Part shown: piece by piece, positions 32,395 to 41,426 of the stretch | Layout of the letters: the number at the start of each line of letters is the position of its first letter | How positions within the stretch are numbered: position 1 is the stretch's first letter | Assembly (NCBI GenBank): GCA_040388785.1 | Contig: JAZKBD010000008.1 | Span: 62,001 to 126,000 of the forward strand | Length of the DNA: 64,000 bases | Reading direction: 5' to 3' | Source of the DNA: 66-474 sp040388785 | GTDB taxonomy: Bacteria > Pseudomonadota > Gammaproteobacteria > Xanthomonadales > Rhodanobacteraceae | Program-made: the position numbers and the translations under genes | The notes under the pieces: model-generated | The model's database searches: none | What the model was told of the DNA's origin: nothing | Seen by the model: the letters and a program-made list of their open reading frames with translations, nothing else

Positions 32395-32808
32395 TCACCA
32401 GCCGGAACTGCTGGCGTGCGGAGTGGCCGCGTCCTGCAATCCGGCGGCGGCCTTGCCGGCGTCCTGTTGCACCGCTGCCAGCGATTCCGATTTCAGGCCG
32501 GCCTGCGCATCGCCGAGCGCGCTCTGGAGTTTGGCGTGCAGGGCGTGATCGGCCGATGCGGCCGCCATCGCGCCCTTGCCCTTGCACGGGTCTCCCGCGG
32601 CGGCGTCGAATCCGTTGCCGCCCGGACCGACGAGGCAGTTGATGACGTGGTGCAGGTGCGTGTGCGCCATTGCAACCGACGTGGCGTTCTGCGCCATCAA
32701 GGCATGTGCATGCGCGGTGCTGATCTCGTTCTGCGCGGATTGTGCGTGCGCCGCACATGCGGATGCGCCCAGCGCCAGGGTGATGCCGACAATGAGCAAC
32801 CTGTTCAT
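32395..32808 (-). CDS. Exported His-rich protein next to a multicopper oxidase
   Basis: A 137-residue protein with a signal peptide (residues 1-23) and a His-rich region (HAHALM, MAHTHLHHVINCLVG) followed by GDPCKGKGAM and a helical C-terminus. The His, Met and Cys residues suggest copper or other metal binding in the periplasm, but no family name is certain. It is downstream of, and on the same strand as, the multicopper oxidase, separated by 78 bp, so a common copper-related role is plausible. Confidence 0.65.
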   Translation of the reverse strand: MNRLLIVGITLALGASACAAHAQSAQNEISTAHAHALMAQNATSVAMAHTHLHHVINCLVGPGGNGFDAAAGDPCKGKGAMAAASADHALHAKLQSALGDAQAGLKSESLAAVQQDAGKAAAGLQDAATPHASSSGW

Positions 32809-32886
32809 TGCTGCCTCCAGCCGTGTGAGTGGAAGGCGAATCGTACGCGCAAAAGTGTAAGCAGCGCGTGTAGCGGGCGCGGCGCG

Positions 32887-34371
32887 TCAGACCGTATCGA
32901 ACAGCGCCATGAAACCGTAGTCCATGTGCTGCTGCATGTGGCAATGGAACAGGGTCAGGCCCGGCATGTCGGCGGTGAAATCGACTTCGGCGGTCTGGAA
33001 CGGCGGCACCAGCACCACGTCCTTCATCACGCCCGCGGTCGGCTGGCCGTGCAGCTTCGTCAACTCGAAGCTGTGGCGGTGCAGGTGCAGTGGATGGATG
33101 TCGCCGCTGGCATTGCGGAAGCGCAGGCGGTAACGGCGCCCCAGTTTCAGCTTGCGCATGACCGGCATGGTTTGCATGTCGAAAGGCACGCCGTTGATCG
33201 CGTACACGTCGAAGCCCTCTTCGCCGCTCTGGCGCGCCGTAATCAGCATGTCGATCACTTCGTCGGGCTGTGGCGGCTTGCGCTTCGGGTCCGCGAACAG
33301 GCGATAGTCCCACATGAACTGCAGCGGCGCCTGCCATTGCGGTTTGCCGGTGGCGCCCGCGTATTCGATGACGATGCCCATGCCGGCGTCGCGGTCGGCA
33401 TCGGTGGTATCGCCGAGCACCCACACGCCGGGATGGTCCATTTCGACGATCGCCGACACGCGCTCGGCGGTGCCGATCCACAGCACCGGCACTTCGGCCG
33501 GATGCGGCACCGGATTGCCATCCAACGCGACGACCTTGAACGAGTGGCCCGGCAGCGCGAGGCTGCGATTTTCCGTGGCGCTGGCGTTGACCACGTGCAG
33601 CATCACGCGCTCGCCGCGCTTCACGCGGATCGGCTCGCCGTGGCCCAGCGATTTGCCGTTGATCGCGAAGGCGTCGTAGGCAAGTTCGTAACCGGGCGGC
33701 ACCTTGCCGGCATCCGGATCGGCGTGTGCCGCGATGGTGACGAGGTCGAGTTCCATGCCAGACGGCTGCATGAACGCCATGTCCATGTCGATACGCGTCA
33801 GGTACGGCATGAATTCCTTCAGCGTCAGGAAGACTTCGCGGTCGTATGCGCCCGGCTCGTTTTTCGGGTCGATGTACACGGGTCCCGCGAGCCCGTTGTA
33901 GAGGCCGAGCGAAAGGTCCGCGCCCGCGCGGATGTGCGTGTGGTAGAAGCGCAGGCCTGCCGGTCTGGGCGTGAACACGATGCGGCGATGGCCGTGCGCG
34001 GGCACGGGCGGCGTGCGTTCCTCACTGGCGCCGTCCACGTCGTCGGGAAGATATTGGCCGTGGAAATGCACCTGCTCGTCGTGGTCGGTCTCATTGAACA
34101 CGTCGATGGACGTCTGCCGACCCTGCTGGAAGCGCAGCAGCGGGCCGGGGAAATCGCCGTTGTACATCGTGGTCGAGACGAACCGCTCGGGCGCGAGTTC
34201 CAGCACACCGGTGGCGATGCGCAGGGTGTGCTCGGCCTTGCCGTGCAGAGGCACGGACGCCGCCGCCGACATGGCGTGGCCCATGTCGGCGGCCGCAGCG
34301 CCAGCGGCCGGCAACAGCCCCGCCGCAAGCGCAGACAGGCTGGCAGTTTTCAGGAAATCACGGCGATCCAT
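32887..34371 (-). CDS. Tat-exported multicopper oxidase
   Basis: A 494-residue periplasmic oxidase resembling CueO and CopA-type enzymes that oxidise Cu(I) or organic substrates with oxygen. The Tat signal is RRDFLK at the N-terminus. The copper ligands are intact: HFHG (about residue 102), FYHTH (about 143), HPLHLHRH (about 428) and HCHMQQHMDYGFM (about 476) with the type 1 Cys and axial Met. It lacks the Met-rich insert of CueO. Function in copper tolerance is likely; another phenol-oxidase role is possible. Confidence 0.92.
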   Translation of the reverse strand: MDRRDFLKTASLSALAAGLLPAAGAAAADMGHAMSAAASVPLHGKAEHTLRIATGVLELAPERFVSTTMYNGDFPGPLLRFQQGRQTSIDVFNETDHDEQVHFHGQYLPDDVDGASEERTPPVPAHGHRRIVFTPRPAGLRFYHTHIRAGADLSLGLYNGLAGPVYIDPKNEPGAYDREVFLTLKEFMPYLTRIDMDMAFMQPSGMELDLVTIAAHADPDAGKVPPGYELAYDAFAINGKSLGHGEPIRVKRGERVMLHVVNASATENRSLALPGHSFKVVALDGNPVPHPAEVPVLWIGTAERVSAIVEMDHPGVWVLGDTTDADRDAGMGIVIEYAGATGKPQWQAPLQFMWDYRLFADPKRKPPQPDEVIDMLITARQSGEEGFDVYAINGVPFDMQTMPVMRKLKLGRRYRLRFRNASGDIHPLHLHRHSFELTKLHGQPTAGVMKDVVLVPPFQTAEVDFTADMPGLTLFHCHMQQHMDYGFMALFDTV

Positions 34372-34489
34372 GAGCGTCCCGCTGACAACGCAAATGAGAA
34401 TTATACGCGATTGCGATGGAGCGGGAACGCCGCACTGATGCGCACGCGGGCGGCAGCTGCGGCGTCGGATCGAAAATGCAGCGGGAAGA

Positions 34490-35140
34490 TCAGGCCTTGG
34501 CGCCCGGACGCGGCTGGCGGTGGTAGCGCGTGCCGAGGATGAAATCCCACAGGCCGGTGGTCACGCCGAAATTCGCTTCGGGATGGTAATGATGGATGTT
34601 GTGGAAGCCGGCCCAGCGGCGCATCGACGGATTCTTGAAGCGGTGCACGTGGATCACGACGTGGCTGGAGCCGTAGGCCGAGTAACCGGCCGCGATGACG
34701 CCCGCCAGCAGCAGCGCGTAACCGACCGGAATGGCCAGCGCGAACAGCGCACCCAGCGCGCACATGAAAAGCGGCGGCATGAAGAACGGCAGCGCGTCGT
34801 AGCCGAGCGGGTCCACGTGGTGGCGCGTGTGGCCGGCTTCGAACGGACCGGTGTTGCCGTGGAACAGCCAGCGGTGCGCGGCGTATTCGATGAAGGTGAA
34901 GGCGAACAAGCCGCAGAGTACCGTCACGGCAGCGGGCAGCCATTGCATGTCGCCGTACCAGATGCCGGCGGCGATCAGCACCACGCTGATCAGCGCATCA
35001 CTGAGGAGTCCGGCACGCAGGTTGAAGTGGCTGGTGGAAAGGCGAGCAAGCGGGCGCGCGAGCCACTCCAGTGGCGCAGGCAATCGCCTGGCCGGCTTGG
35101 CGGATGCGTCGCGGATGGCGGTAACCTCGTGGTTCGACAC
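34490..35140 (-). CDS. Fatty-acid hydroxylase/sterol desaturase family membrane protein
   Basis: A 216-residue di-iron membrane enzyme candidate. Hydrophobic helices lie at about 45-62, 68-85 and 122-155. The histidine clusters EYAAHRWLFH, HTRHH, HVVIHVHR and HNIHHYHPE form the usual eight-His motif. The family uses oxygen to hydroxylate or desaturate lipids, for example fatty acids or carotenoids. It is divergently transcribed from the DUF6491 gene; the 123-bp gap has TATAGT near 35224 as a possible -10 for that gene. Confidence 0.85.
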   Translation of the reverse strand: MSNHEVTAIRDASAKPARRLPAPLEWLARPLARLSTSHFNLRAGLLSDALISVVLIAAGIWYGDMQWLPAAVTVLCGLFAFTFIEYAAHRWLFHGNTGPFEAGHTRHHVDPLGYDALPFFMPPLFMCALGALFALAIPVGYALLLAGVIAAGYSAYGSSHVVIHVHRFKNPSMRRWAGFHNIHHYHPEANFGVTTGLWDFILGTRYHRQPRPGAKA

Positions 35141-35263
35141 GGCCAGAGCCAGCTCCTGCGGATAGGGGCGGTCGCGCGTGACCGGCGGTCAGCGCCTGAT
35201 CAGCCGGCCAACCGCGCGACAAGTATAGTGAGAAACCCAAACGGCGGCGTGAGGTGGCCCGAC

Positions 35264-35698
35264 ATGAAAAAGTTCCCGAAAGTCGTGGGTTTGGCGATGC
35301 TGCTGGCGGCTGCCATGGCGGCGCCTGCGATCGCGCAGCAGACCGATTCGGAACGCGCCGACCTGGCGCGCTACCAGAAGTATGCCGGGGCGCCGGTGGA
35401 CAACGTCAAGTATTTCCAGATCAACGGCTTTGAGTACCTCGCGCCGGACAAGGTGGCGGTCTGGTTCGGCGTCAACAAGCTGTACCTGCTGACCGTGCAA
35501 CTGCCGTGCAACAACCTGGCGTTTGCAAACGGCATTGGCCTGACGGCGAAGAACAATACGCTCTACCAGAACTTCGACTTCGTCACTTTCGATCACCAAC
35601 GCTGCAAGATCATGAAGATCGAGCCGGTGAACGAGCTGAAGATGAAACAGGATCGCGCCAGGGAGAAGCAGTCGGGCGCGCCCGCATCCAGCGGCTAG
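35264..35698 (+). CDS. Small exported protein, DUF6491-like
   Basis: A 144-residue protein with a signal peptide ending APAIAQQ and a compact domain containing LARYQKYAGAPVDNVKYFQI and KLYLLTVQLPCNNLAFANG, plus a second Cys in DHQRCKIMKI, which together resemble the DUF6491 family common in Xanthomonadales. Function is unknown. Its stop codon overlaps the convergent yggX stop in a shared CTAG. Confidence 0.7.
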   Translation: MKKFPKVVGLAMLLAAAMAAPAIAQQTDSERADLARYQKYAGAPVDNVKYFQINGFEYLAPDKVAVWFGVNKLYLLTVQLPCNNLAFANGIGLTAKNNTLYQNFDFVTFDHQRCKIMKIEPVNELKMKQDRAREKQSGAPASSG

Positions 35699-35937
35699 CC
35701 GTCCGACTCACCGAACAGGAAGCGCTGCATTTCGTTTGCCAGCATCGCACGCGTCGCGGGGTCGCGTGGCGACAGCCGGTTCTCGTTGATCAGCATCGTC
35801 TGGTACGCGAGCCATTGCTGCCACGCTTCGCGCCCGATGTGTTCGTAGATGCGCTGCCCGAGTTCACCCGGCCACGGCGGCCGGTCCAGGCCTTCGGTTT
35901 CGCGTTGCAGCTTCTGGCAGAACACGATTCTCGTCAT
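35695..35937 (-). CDS. yggX: Probable Fe(2+)-trafficking protein YggX
   Basis: An 80-residue cytosolic protein that protects iron-sulfur clusters from oxidative damage and interacts with MutY-linked iron metabolism in enterobacteria. The whole family pattern is present: VFCQKLQRETEGLDRPPWPG, GQRIYEHIGREAWQQWLAYQ and MLINENRLSPRDP. The start overlaps the mutY stop (ATGA), the standard mutY-yggX arrangement. Confidence 0.95.
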   Translation of the reverse strand: MTRIVFCQKLQRETEGLDRPPWPGELGQRIYEHIGREAWQQWLAYQTMLINENRLSPRDPATRAMLANEMQRFLFGESDG

Positions 35938-36980
35938 GGCGCGAGCAGTTTTTTCACGGGCGCGGGAATGCCCAGTGTGGCGAGTTCGCCGGGCGAGCAC
36001 CAGCGCGAATCCGGATCGTCAGCAAGTCCCGTGTTGGCGCGCACGCCGCGCCACTCGAGCGGCAGCGCATGCAACCGGAAGTGCGTGAAGGTGTGCCTGA
36101 TGCCGGGCAGCGTTGCGGCGGTTGCGCAATCGAGCCGCGCGAGGCGTAGCGCCATTGGACTGGCCGCGTCCGCGTCGTCCGCTTCCGGCAGGCTCCACAG
36201 GCGCGGCCATACGCCTTGCGGCGGGCGGCGCTGCAGCAGCACGCGATCGTGTTCGTCGCGCAGTATCACGAACACGATGTGCTTTTCCGGCAATACGCGC
36301 GCCGGTCGTGGTGCGGGAATCGCATTTGTCAGATCGTCGCGGTGCGCGATGCATTCGGCTGCTTGCGGACATTCCGCGCAGCGCGGATTGGCGCGCGTGC
36401 ACACGGTCGCGCCGAGATCCATGATCGCCTGCGTGTAATCCGCAACGCGCGTCGCCGGCGTGTGTGTTTCGGCGTGCGACCACAACGCCTGCTCGACGCT
36501 GCGTTCGCCGGGCCAGCCGCGGACACCGTGGAAGCGTGCGAGCACGCGCTTGACGTTGCCATCCAGGATCGCATGACGCTGCCCGTGCGCCTGCGCGAGG
36601 ATCGCCGCAGCGGTGGAGCGCCCCAAACCCGGCAACGCCGCGAGTGATTCGAAATCGCGGGGCAACTCGCCTCCGTGCAACGCGACGCATTGCCCTGCCG
36701 CCGCGTGCAGGTGTCGTGCGCGACGGTAGTAACCCAATCCCGACCACAGCGCCATCACCTGGTCTTCGGGCGCGGCGGCGAGCGCGGCGACATCGGGCAA
36801 TGCCTGCACGAAGCGTTCGAAATAGGAAATCACGGTGGCGACCTGCGTCTGCTGCAGCATCACTTCCGAAATCCAGACGCGATACGGCGTGCGCCGGTTA
36901 GTGGGCGTGTCTTGCCACGGCAGGTCATGGCGGCCGTGTTGGTCGTACCAGTGCAACAGTCGCTGCGCGAAGCCGTCCAT
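35934..36980 (-). CDS. mutY: A/G-specific adenine glycosylase MutY
   Basis: A 348-residue base-excision enzyme removing adenine paired with 8-oxoguanine. It has the HhH-GPD core (LPGLGRSTAAAILAQAHGQR, with the catalytic Asp in ILDGNVKRVLAR and VADYTQAIMDLGATVC), a 4Fe-4S cluster motif (CTRANPRCAECPQAAEC) and a C-terminal NUDIX-like 8-oxoG recognition domain (about 235-345). A longer in-frame upstream stretch runs antisense through the AsmA-like gene and is not part of it. It overlaps the AsmA-like gene stop by one base. Confidence 0.95.
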   Translation of the reverse strand: MDGFAQRLLHWYDQHGRHDLPWQDTPTNRRTPYRVWISEVMLQQTQVATVISYFERFVQALPDVAALAAAPEDQVMALWSGLGYYRRARHLHAAAGQCVALHGGELPRDFESLAALPGLGRSTAAAILAQAHGQRHAILDGNVKRVLARFHGVRGWPGERSVEQALWSHAETHTPATRVADYTQAIMDLGATVCTRANPRCAECPQAAECIAHRDDLTNAIPAPRPARVLPEKHIVFVILRDEHDRVLLQRRPPQGVWPRLWSLPEADDADAASPMALRLARLDCATAATLPGIRHTFTHFRLHALPLEWRGVRANTGLADDPDSRWCSPGELATLGIPAPVKKLLAP

Positions 36981-38158
36981 CAATGTGCTGCGGACGATGC
37001 GGTGGCAGGCGATACGGCGGGTACGACGCTGGTGGCCGGCGCAGGTTTCAGGTCTGGCCCGGCGTTGAAACTCAAACCGGTGGCTTTCAGCCAGCCGAGA
37101 TCGAGCTTCTGCACCTCGGCCTCGCCGGTGAACGGCAGCGGTCCTGGCGGATGCTGCGGCGATGCCGCGAGCAGCCGCTGCCACCAGTCGCCGAATTCGG
37201 TCGGCTGCAGATGGAAACTCGCGCGCGAATTGTCGCCGTGGATATTCACGCTGATGCCGAGCGCTGTGCTTGCGGACGGCGGCAGCACCTCCAGCGCGAT
37301 CTTGTCGACAGTCATCGCGCCGCCGCGTGGTGCGGGCAGGCTGGCAGGCGTCGATCCACTCGCGGGCGTGCTGCTCGACGCGGCCGGCGGTGCGAGCGAC
37401 GGATAATGCAGGTCGCCATGCAACTGCAGGGCGACGGCCTCGCCGCCGCGCCATTGCCCTTGGCCTTCCAGTTGCAGGGAAGCGCCGGCTTGCTTGCCGA
37501 AAGCGATCCGGATCGGATTGAAGTCGATCGTGCCGTCGTGCGGAGAGGAAGGCACCGTGTCCAAGCTGCCGGTGATCTGGCGGCCATCGCCGCTGCGCGC
37601 CGATGCGTCCATCCGGAACGGTCGTCCCGGCACCAGTTCGCCGGTATCGACACTGAGTTCGAACAGCAGGGGTGCGCCGCCGTTGGTCAGCGTGCCTTGG
37701 GTCATGTGCACGCCGGCCACGATGGTCGGCAGCCGCGGCGGCCCCTTGTGGCTGGGCAGGCGCAACAGCAAGGCTTTCAATTCGGCCAGGTCGATGCGCG
37801 GGTATTCCACCTCGACGCGTTCGATCGCGACCTCGCCACGCAGCAGCGCGCGCCAGGGCACCACGATGGTCGCGCCGCTCGCCTGCAGGAACGGCGTTGC
37901 GGAGCCGGAATTGGTCAGGCTGAAGCTCTGCATCCTGACCGCCGGGCGCGGAAACAGCGTCGGCTCCGCCGCGGATTGCATGTCCAGCTTGATGCCCACG
38001 CTCGCAAGCTCGCGCTCCAGCAGGTCGGTGAAGCGCTGCGGTTGCAGCAAGGCCTGCACGTGGATCGCGAGCGCCACCAGCAACGCGAGCACGACAACCC
38101 CGATGGCCAGCGCGACCCAGCGCATGCGGTGTCGCAGCCATGTGGCGTGGATGGCCAT
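36980..38158 (-). CDS. AsmA family protein
   Basis: A 392-residue envelope protein anchored by an N-terminal helix (about 14-36) with the rest periplasmic. It shows the AsmA pattern of a short N-terminal domain (ELASVGIKLDMQSAAEPTLFPRP) and a long beta-rich remainder, with a Pro/Ser-rich linker near 270-290 and a low-complexity C-terminus. AsmA-like proteins form bridge-like lipid-transfer structures or affect outer-membrane assembly. It lies between ftsY and mutY on the same strand, 7 bp after ftsY. Confidence 0.8.
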   Translation of the reverse strand: MAIHATWLRHRMRWVALAIGVVVLALLVALAIHVQALLQPQRFTDLLERELASVGIKLDMQSAAEPTLFPRPAVRMQSFSLTNSGSATPFLQASGATIVVPWRALLRGEVAIERVEVEYPRIDLAELKALLLRLPSHKGPPRLPTIVAGVHMTQGTLTNGGAPLLFELSVDTGELVPGRPFRMDASARSGDGRQITGSLDTVPSSPHDGTIDFNPIRIAFGKQAGASLQLEGQGQWRGGEAVALQLHGDLHYPSLAPPAASSSTPASGSTPASLPAPRGGAMTVDKIALEVLPPSASTALGISVNIHGDNSRASFHLQPTEFGDWWQRLLAASPQHPPGPLPFTGEAEVQKLDLGWLKATGLSFNAGPDLKPAPATSVVPAVSPATASSAAH

Positions 38159-38165
38159 CCGGGTC

Positions 38166-39290
38166 TCAGGCCGCGCCCGGAAGCAGTCCGTCGACGAACG
38201 CGCGCGGATCGAAAACGCGCAGGTCCTCGGCGCGTTCGCCGAGTCCCACGTACCGGATCGGCAGCGCGAATTCGCGTGCCAGCGCGAACACCACGCCGCC
38301 CTTGGCGGTGCCGTCGAGTTTGGTGACGGCCAGTCCCGTCACGCCGACGGTGTCGATGAACTGGCGCACCTGGTTGATCGCGTTCTGGCCGGTGGTGCCG
38401 TCGATCACCATCAGCACTTCGTGCGGCGCATCGGCATCCAGCTTGCCCACCACGCGCTTGATCTTGGCCAGCTCGTCCATCAATCCGGAGCGCGTGTGCA
38501 GGCGCCCGGCGGTGTCGGCGATCAGCACGTCGTTGCCATGGGCGATGCCCATCTGCAGCGCGTCGAAAATCACGCTGGCGGAATCCGCGCCCTGGCCTTG
38601 CGCGCAAACCGGAATGCCCAGCCGGCCTGCCCATTCCTGCAACTGCGCCACCGCGGCGGCGCGGAAGGTGTCGCCGGCGGCGAGCAGCACGTCGCGTTGC
38701 TCGGCCTGGAAACGCCGCGCCAGCTTGCCGATGGTGGTGGTCTTGCCGACGCCGTTGACGCCGACGACCAGCAGCATGAACGGCTTGCGGCCGCTGACGT
38801 CGAGGTGACGGGCAACCGGCTCCAGCATCGCAACCAAGCGCGCGCGCAACGCTTCGCGCAGCGCGGTGGCGTCCGCGAATTCGCGTTTGTGCATGCGCCG
38901 GCGCAGGTCGTCGATCAGTTCACCGGTCGCGGCGACGCCGACGTCGGCCGACAGCAGGGTGATCTCGAGTTCGTCCAGCAGCTCGTCCGAAAGCACGGGA
39001 TTGCGCGAGAACAGCGACGTCAGGCCGCGCGCGAAACCGCTGCCGGAAAGGCGCTCGCGCCAGCCGCGCCGCGGATGCGATTCGCCGGCCATCAGATCGT
39101 TCGGTCCCGAGGCCATGTTCGGCAGCGGCGTTTCGGGCAGCGTCGCGGGCCCGACGTGGCGGCGCGGCGGCTGGCTGGTCGATGGCCCGGATTGCGGGAA
39201 GTCAGGCGCGGTCCTGGATTCGTCGGGCAATGCGGATGCCGGATCGGGGCGCGGCTTGCGGCCCGCGAGCTTGTTCCACAGGTTCGGCAT
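38166..39290 (-). CDS. ftsY: Signal recognition particle receptor FtsY
   Basis: A GTPase that docks SRP-ribosome complexes at the membrane. The 374 residues have an acidic/variable N-terminal A domain, the N domain (about 85-165) and the G domain with GVNGVGKTTTIGKLA, DTFRAAAVAQL, LIADTAGR and TKLDGTAKGG. The stop is 7 bp before the AsmA-like gene. The upstream 273 bp to rsmD, on the opposite strand, contain duplicated repeats. Confidence 0.95.
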   Translation of the reverse strand: MPNLWNKLAGRKPRPDPASALPDESRTAPDFPQSGPSTSQPPRRHVGPATLPETPLPNMASGPNDLMAGESHPRRGWRERLSGSGFARGLTSLFSRNPVLSDELLDELEITLLSADVGVAATGELIDDLRRRMHKREFADATALREALRARLVAMLEPVARHLDVSGRKPFMLLVVGVNGVGKTTTIGKLARRFQAEQRDVLLAAGDTFRAAAVAQLQEWAGRLGIPVCAQGQGADSASVIFDALQMGIAHGNDVLIADTAGRLHTRSGLMDELAKIKRVVGKLDADAPHEVLMVIDGTTGQNAINQVRQFIDTVGVTGLAVTKLDGTAKGGVVFALAREFALPIRYVGLGERAEDLRVFDPRAFVDGLLPGAA

Positions 39291-39356
39291 GGGCAGGTCG
39301 TGGGGTAGAGTGTGCGAAATGCTAACACCGGGTTGCTGTACTAATGCTTCATTTTT

Positions 39357-39544
39357 GCGATCATCGCTGATCGGCTGCTTCGTTCAACGACGACGCAAGA
39401 CTCTGGCACCGCGTAGTTTGCAGGTTCACCACGGCCATCCATGGGCATTGTTCTTGCGATCGTCCATGATCGCTGCTTCGTTCAACCACGACGCAAGATT
39501 TCCCATTCGCGCAATCTTCGGGCCCACGACGCCCATCCATGGGC
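39357..39544. repeat. Duplicated intergenic repeat between ftsY and rsmD
   Basis: Two copies of a roughly 98-bp unit. Copy 1 holds CTGCTTCGTTCAACGACGAC around 39378 and GGCCATCCATGGGC at 39433-39446. Copy 2 holds CTGCTTCGTTCAACCACGAC around 39473 and GCCCATCCATGGGC at 39531-39544. It lies in the divergent promoter region of ftsY and rsmD. Confidence 0.75.
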
Positions 39545-39563
39545 TGACTTCTCGCAAAAGCTG

Positions 39564-40142
39564 ATGACCAAGTCCGATCGCGACCCGCCCGGACGCATCC
39601 ATATCGTCGGCGGCAGCCTGCGGGGTTCGCGGCTGGCGGTGCCGGTGCTGCCGGGTTTGCGGCCGACGCCGCAGCGCCTGCGGCAAACTTTGTTCGACTG
39701 GCTGGCACCGGTGATCGCCGGCGCCGACGTGCTGGATGCTTTCGCCGGTAGCGGCGCGCTCGGCATCGAGGCGTTGTCGCGCGGGGCAGGCAGCGCGACA
39801 TTCATCGAGGGCGACGGCGCGCAGGCGCGTGCGATCACAGCGGATCTCGCGCGGCTGCATCAGACGAATGCCGTCGTTCGCTGCGGAGATGCCCTGCGGA
39901 TTCTTGCCGAACCCGCGCCTGCGAAGTTCGACATCGTGTTCCTCGATCCGCCGTTCGACTCCGCCCTGTGGGGCGAGGCGATGACATTGCTGGACGCGAA
40001 TAGCTGGCTTGCGCCACAAGCGTGGGTTTACGCGGAATCGGGAAGCGGCGATGAATGGAACGTGCCCGGACGCTGGCGGTTGCATCGCCAACGCGACGCG
40101 GGCGCGGTGCGCGGAAGCTTGTATCGCGTCGGCGCGGTGTGA
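39564..40142 (+). CDS. rsmD: 16S rRNA (guanine-966-N2)-methyltransferase
   Basis: A 192-residue SAM-dependent methyltransferase for G966 of 16S rRNA. Family motifs are visible: IVGGSLRGSRLAVP, RPTPQRLRQTLFDWL, the SAM-binding DAFAGSGALGIEALSRGA and the catalytic FDIVFLDPPFD. It is divergent from ftsY and followed by coaD, the usual rsmD-coaD order. Confidence 0.93.
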   Translation: MTKSDRDPPGRIHIVGGSLRGSRLAVPVLPGLRPTPQRLRQTLFDWLAPVIAGADVLDAFAGSGALGIEALSRGAGSATFIEGDGAQARAITADLARLHQTNAVVRCGDALRILAEPAPAKFDIVFLDPPFDSALWGEAMTLLDANSWLAPQAWVYAESGSGDEWNVPGRWRLHRQRDAGAVRGSLYRVGAV

Positions 40143-40189
40143 TCCGTTTCGCAATGCCAGCGACGCTGCGAGATGGCACAATGGGCGGC

Positions 40190-40747
40190 ATGGGGAAGCG
40201 CCAGCCATCTCGTTCGAATCCACGCATCGCGGTGTATCCGGGTACGTTCGACCCGATCACCAATGGTCACGGCGACCTGGTTGCGCGCGCGGCACCCTTG
40301 TTCGACCGGTTGATCGTGGCGGTCGCGAAATCGAGTGGCAAGGCGCCGCGTTTCGAGATGGAGGAGCGCGTCGAACTCGCGCGCGCCGCGCTGCATGGCA
40401 TCCCGCACGTCGAGGTGCGCGGATTCGACACCTTGCTGGCGCGCTTCGTCAGCGAGTGCGGCGCCGGCGTGATCCTGCGCGGGCTGCGCGCGGTGTCGGA
40501 CTTTGAATACGAGTTCCAGTTGGCCAGCATGAATCGGCACCTGATTCCACAGGCCGAAACCCTGTTCCTGACGCCGGCGGAGGAGTGGGGTTTCATTTCC
40601 TCGTCGCTGGTGCGCGAAATCGCCAGTCTCGGCGGCGATGTTTCAAAATTCGTCCATCCGGCTGTCCAGAAGGCACTGCGTCAACGTTGGCGCAAGGCGG
40701 GGAGGGGGGTCGGCAGTTCCGCTGTTTCACGCAAGTCATCGAGGTAA
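40190..40747 (+). CDS. coaD: Phosphopantetheine adenylyltransferase
   Basis: Catalyses the transfer of AMP to 4'-phosphopantetheine in coenzyme A synthesis. The 185-residue protein has RIAVYPGTFDPITNGHGDLV (nucleotidyl transferase HxGH-like site TNGH), GVILRGLRAVSDFEYEFQLA and EEWGFISSSLVREIASLGGD. It is about 20 residues longer than most homologues because of a C-terminal tail rich in Arg and Ser. ATG 40181 would add three residues; both are plausible. Confidence 0.93.
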   Translation: MGKRQPSRSNPRIAVYPGTFDPITNGHGDLVARAAPLFDRLIVAVAKSSGKAPRFEMEERVELARAALHGIPHVEVRGFDTLLARFVSECGAGVILRGLRAVSDFEYEFQLASMNRHLIPQAETLFLTPAEEWGFISSSLVREIASLGGDVSKFVHPAVQKALRQRWRKAGRGVGSSAVSRKSSR

Positions 40748-40752
40748 CCGTC

Positions 40753-41364
40753 ATGCGCAAACTCCTTTTCATCGCTGCCATCGCGCTGCTGGGCGCGCTG
40801 GGCCTCAGCGCCTGCAACAACAATCAATCCAATGCGCCAGCTGCGCAAGCCAAGGCCACCAAGCCGACCAGCGCCGATGTCGATGCGGCCATCAAGGCGT
40901 GCCAGGCCAAACACCCCAAGGCGGCAGCACCGGCCCCATCGGGAACGGCGGCCGCTGCGGATTCCTCCGACCAGGACACCTGCTCCCGCGCGACCGTTTC
41001 GGCCTTGACATGGCAGTCGTACATGCAGCAAATCGTCGAAGACAACATGGGCGACATCACCAGCCAGCCGTATGCCTATTTCGTGCCCTCGGGCAAGTAC
41101 CCGGACAACCAGGACGCGATCTCGCGTGTCCAGGACAGTATCAACGGTACCGTCGGTGCCACGGTGCTGCCGGGCAACATGGTGGCGGTGGGCGGTCCGG
41201 ATTCCGGGACCACCGCGCAGGTTCTGGAAACCGCGTTCAAGAGTGCCTCGCCGGGTTCCTTCAAGGGCGTGGTGGTGCTGTTCATCGGCGACAAAGCCGA
41301 CGAAGCGGCAGTGAAGGCGGCGGTCGATCCGAGCGGGGCGACGTTCAAGTTCGCGCAGATGTAG
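40753..41364 (+). CDS. Lipoprotein of unknown function
   Basis: A 203-residue exported protein with a lipobox LGLSAC and a mature part rich in Ala and Gln at first (NNNQSNAPAAQAKATKPTSA). The rest contains CQAKHPKAAAPAPSG, TCSRATVSALTWQSYMQQIV and a C-terminal SFKGVVVLFIGDKAD that looks like an alpha/beta domain. No family recognised. It is encoded 5 bp after coaD, which may only reflect local packing. Confidence 0.7.
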   Translation: MRKLLFIAAIALLGALGLSACNNNQSNAPAAQAKATKPTSADVDAAIKACQAKHPKAAAPAPSGTAAAADSSDQDTCSRATVSALTWQSYMQQIVEDNMGDITSQPYAYFVPSGKYPDNQDAISRVQDSINGTVGATVLPGNMVAVGGPDSGTTAQVLETAFKSASPGSFKGVVVLFIGDKADEAAVKAAVDPSGATFKFAQM

Positions 41365-41426
41365 CGGTGTGCGCTTGACTTGATAGTTGCCGCTTCGCGC
41401 GCAGCTGCTGATGTCGCCGCAATCCC

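Noticed and set aside
36981..38141. In-frame minus-strand extension of MutY to 735 residues
   Set aside because: The added part lies over the AsmA-like gene in another frame, is Arg/Ala-rich shadow coding, and MutY begins at 36980.
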